A stretch of 64,000 bases of DNA from Lunularia cruciata (Eukaryota > Streptophyta > Marchantiopsida > Lunulariales > Lunulariaceae), in NCBI GenBank assembly GCA_948567375.1, contig OX419757.1, positions 59,706,001 to 59,770,000 of the forward strand. The letters run 5' to 3'. The notes beneath the pieces were generated by a model, which saw only the letters and a list, made by a program, of their open reading frames with translations, made no database searches and had not been told where the DNA came from. Positions 60,801-64,000 of this stretch are shown here, one piece after another. The translations under genes were made by a program, and so were the position numbers. How positions within the stretch are numbered: the first letter of the stretch is position 1; each line of letters begins with the position of its first letter.

Positions 60801-63300
60801 AACTTATAATTAAAATTCTTAAATTCATCTATCTATAAATAAATAGCTAACTAGATTTTATATCATAGGTAATAACTTATTTCGAATTTAGGCATTGTAA
60901 CTATATTTGAAATAAATGTATATAATATAGTTTATAAGGCGTACCTTGATACTAATAATATGGGCCTACCTTAATGCTAAACTCTAGACCTAAAACTGCT
61001 TGTATCATCCTTGTGCTTTCTCTACCATGGTCCAAGTTCTTGATAAGTTTTACGATTCGATCTATTTAATATAATCCTTAATATGGATATAAAGAGTTTC
61101 AAGTTTTTGATTTACCCTTGGGAATAACTCATATAACGTCCCAATAAACTTTCCCAATTCTGATGTCAACAAAACAGACGATCTACGTTTGAAAGAAACG
61201 ATTGAATTTTGACGAAAAGGGAATGAAGTTATTGATTACCTCCTGTTAGTAATTAGAATTCTCGATCATTACTATTTAGACAAACAAAAGGACAAATCAC
61301 TATTAAGTAAAGAAATCAAAATTTCATATTTTCTAGGTTCAGAATCGCCTGTCTATATTCACTATAAGGATGATTAACTATTACCACCATAAACTTGAAA
61401 CTTGAAAAAAATACTAACAATATGGAATTTGTGAATCTTGTAATTCAGTGATGTGATGAATAGGAATATACATAAATCTTCATCAAAATATAGATTCTTC
61501 ATTTATATGCAAATTACTTGTTCACGTACGTTTATGAATTTCTATAAGAATATCGATAAGGACTAATCTTTACAAGAATATAACCAATTTTTAACACATG
61601 AGTTAAATTCTTATTTAATAGTTCTACAAAGTAATTTATCTTACATGTATATTTTAGAAAAGTATCATCTTCTTAGCACTAGACTTGAAAGCTCTTATAT
61701 TTATCAGACTTTTAAATCGATGTGATAGTAATCAATGTAAGAATTTCTATAATAGCTAATATTTATATATAAAAAAATAAAAAATTCAAACTATTAAAAT
61801 TTGCTTATTGTTAACAAGAAAATGATATTAAAACTGTTACCAAATATTTAAAAACTAATAAATATAAAAATCAAGTACATTTTCTTTTTCCCTTTATATT
61901 TTTCACCATGTATTCAAACAACAATATAACGATTAGTAAGGACAACATAAGTTTATCAAGAACATCAAGATATTAATTGACCAAACATTTTACAAGCATG
62001 ATAAACTGATTAGAATAGAGAACCTTCTCTACTTGACTTCTTGTGTAGAACAAATAATTTAAATTCCCTGTGTATATATTTTAAAACACACACACAACTT
62101 TACCATCTACCACTTGAGATTAATAAAAGAAAACCTTGTTTTTTCAGGGAGCCAATACTTCTATCCGGCAGCTGAACGTAAAAATGTATAAGATGAAATT
62201 TTGATTTGTGTAAAATAATTTAATAGAATTTATTCTTCAAAGTGCTTATATTTTGAAACCATTCATAAAGAAATTCTTTTCAATCACCCACATTACAATA
62301 AAACTAAAAGAAAAATCTATATATATATATATAAATGCAATGAAAAAGTCTTTATATATATGCATAAACTAATTTCATTGATAAGATAAATTTATAATAT
62401 AATTTTAATTTAAAATAATAAATAATAAATAATTAGATGTAATAATTACCTACATAAATTAAATCATCATTTTTTTAATAGTTTTATTCTACTTTTTACA
62501 TCTCAAGTAATAAGATATTTCAAAGCCTATCAAATCTAAAAACTTCTGTAATAAAGTACTTCATATTAAGTGAACTCCTGCAGTAAAAGTAAGTAATAAC
62601 TTATGATGAAAATTGAATATTCAAACGCGATAATACTATCATTTATTACATTGACCAATGTATAAACAAGCTCTTATGTCAAGATTTATGTTTTCTCAAT
62701 CTCTTTCATGCTCATCCTGTACATCATCTAATTCAATCACTTCGTGTAAGGGGCATTTTAGACTTTGTTTCTATTTCATTTGGTTTTAGGTAAGTTTATT
62801 CAAGGAGAAAAATCTAGCTTTAATTTTATATTCAACTCTTTCCTTTGTATACTTATATCTTCTTAGGTAGATTATATTGTATCTCTGTTTTTTTATTCAA
62901 AATCTACATTAATTTTGTACTCTTCTACACTTTACTCTAGGGAAAAATCTAATTGTAATATTTTTAACGGTAAAACCTATGTACATAGTTTGAGAACTAC
63001 CATATCCTCATTATGTCAATGAGCAATATAAATCGGTATATATCGGTAACTTTTTGATGATGGATGAAATAAAATTTTTGTTAAAGATTTTATGAAACTT
63101 ATGATCCGTAATTAACATGAACTCATAATTTTATTTCTTATTTGTATATAAATTATTATTATTTTAAAATAATAAATTTTAGTTCCTTATTATTTCTAAC
63201 ATGGAGATAAAATTAATTAATCATATGATGGAAATTTATTTATTACCTAGGGTTGTTTCATTTAAAAATTTGAAATCTGAAGAAGTTAATTAAAGTTATT
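57845..63300. other. AT-rich non-coding stretch
   Basis: After a short less AT-rich promoter side (57,845-58,040), A+T rises to roughly 70-75%. No gene seen. It contains a 161-bp tandem duplication and dinucleotide AT tracts (for example near 62,315). Confidence 0.6.
59620..59938. repeat. 161-bp tandem duplication
   Basis: aaaggtgaagtaag...gcttgaagtaat...ctagtgctaaat occurs at 59620-59780 and 59781-59938 with about ten differences. Confidence 0.9.
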
Positions 63301-63328
63301 GTGAATATTTCATAATATACACCTACAT

Positions 63329-63583
63329 ATGAATATTTTGAATTACAGGGCCTTGTCGGACAGTAATTTTTACACAACAAAGTCCGGGGCTTTGTCAGTC
63401 AGTCAGAGAAAAAAGTACGGGGACCTTTTGTCTTCGCATTACCTGCCCGTTGGCAGATACTTTTCAGTTTCTGCGCCTCTTTTTCGGGAAGCGAAAGCAG
63501 TATCCTTCGGGCAGTCCGAAGGGCCGAATATCTGGACTTTAAAAACTATATTATTTGGTTATATGAGTTCAAGAGTTAAATAA
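63329..63583 (+). other. Less AT-rich island with an 84-codon open frame
   Basis: Between about 63,345 and 63,540 the composition rises sharply against the flanking AT-rich DNA, and the strand is open for 84 codons. No motif is recognised. Words such as tccttcgggcagtccgaagg form a short inverted repeat. An insertion from an organelle genome or another repeat is more likely than a gene. Confidence 0.35.
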
Positions 63584-63589
63584 AGACCT

Positions 63590-64000
63590 TGCAACTTGAT
63601 TTTTAATCTAACGATTGTTACCTAGGTGGCCCTATATTATCAAGACAAAGTGTACTTTGATTTCTGGTCAACTATTTTGATCATTTTCCAATTTACAGCC
63701 TTTATTAGCTACAATTAAGGTATATTTATTGAAACTAGTTAAAGTATATTAGTTCTATTATCTTCTGTTTGAGAAGCCTTATGCAAGTTAGCTGACACTA
63801 CCTTAAAGTTAAATAAGAATCAATTAAATAATAAATAATTATTTTATTAAGTATTATTTATTTATTCAAACTAATAATTGACTGTAAAAATTTGTATGAA
63901 TTAACATGATAAGTAACTATATGCATGTCTTACTTTCAATAGGTTTGGATATCTAATTAATAACTTGAAATAATCATTCATTATATTAAGGATTCGGGCT
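63590..64000. other. AT-rich end of the window
   Basis: No feature recognised. Confidence 0.5.

Overview
The window looks like a repeat-rich, AT-rich nuclear segment of a land plant. Two intron-bearing host genes of plant type are readable: a secreted pectinesterase (24.9-27.0 kb, plus strand, five exons) and the complex I subunit NDUFA6/B14 (57.2-57.8 kb, minus strand, two exons). Introns are short (91-383 bp) and genes are sparse. Together with a non-LTR retroelement carrying a restriction-like endonuclease domain, which is unlike the usual L1/RTE LINEs of seed plants, this makes a bryophyte (perhaps a liverwort) my best guess. That is inference, not proof.

Layout. 1-4.6 kb: decayed Ty3/gypsy element on the minus strand, running off the left edge. 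5.6-8.5 kb: collinear decayed minus-strand ORFs, part of them rich in coiled coil, of unknown family. 8.5-19.5 kb: mostly non-coding, with a possible tRNA-derived SINE head and three short or truncated copies of one non-LTR family. 19.66-23.34 kb: the long copy of that family, about 3.7 kb, flanked by a perfect 15-bp target-site duplication (TSD). It encodes an N-terminal zinc finger, reverse transcriptase (RT), a CCHC knuckle and an R2-like nuclease domain, and carries four in-frame stops and one frameshift. Its 3' tail of two small hairpins recurs at 12.6, 15.9, 16.7-16.9 (three tandem copies) and 19.5 kb. 24.7-27.0 kb: pectinesterase. 27-33.5 kb: no gene seen, AT-rich towards the right. 33.5-42 kb: a decayed minus-strand gene with coiled-coil and FCP1/HAD-like parts, split by a 6.3-kb chromovirus (33,841-40,103) with 5-bp TSD, tRNA-iMet primer site and polypurine tract. 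43.9-49.5 kb: a second, older chromovirus on the plus strand whose LTR carries a dense array of perfect heat-shock-element modules just upstream of its TATA box. 49.5-57.2 kb: no gene seen; several tandem and dispersed repeats. 57.2-57.8 kb: NDUFA6. 58-64 kb: very AT-rich, one 161-bp tandem duplication, one small less AT-rich island.

The host genes are independent. The rest is layered transposon history: non-LTR insertions with nested or adjacent truncated copies, one chromovirus interrupting an older gene-like repeat, and one chromovirus sitting among older short repeats. The most notable candidates are the non-LTR family with a hairpin tail and restriction-like endonuclease, and the LTR with heat-shock-element architecture.
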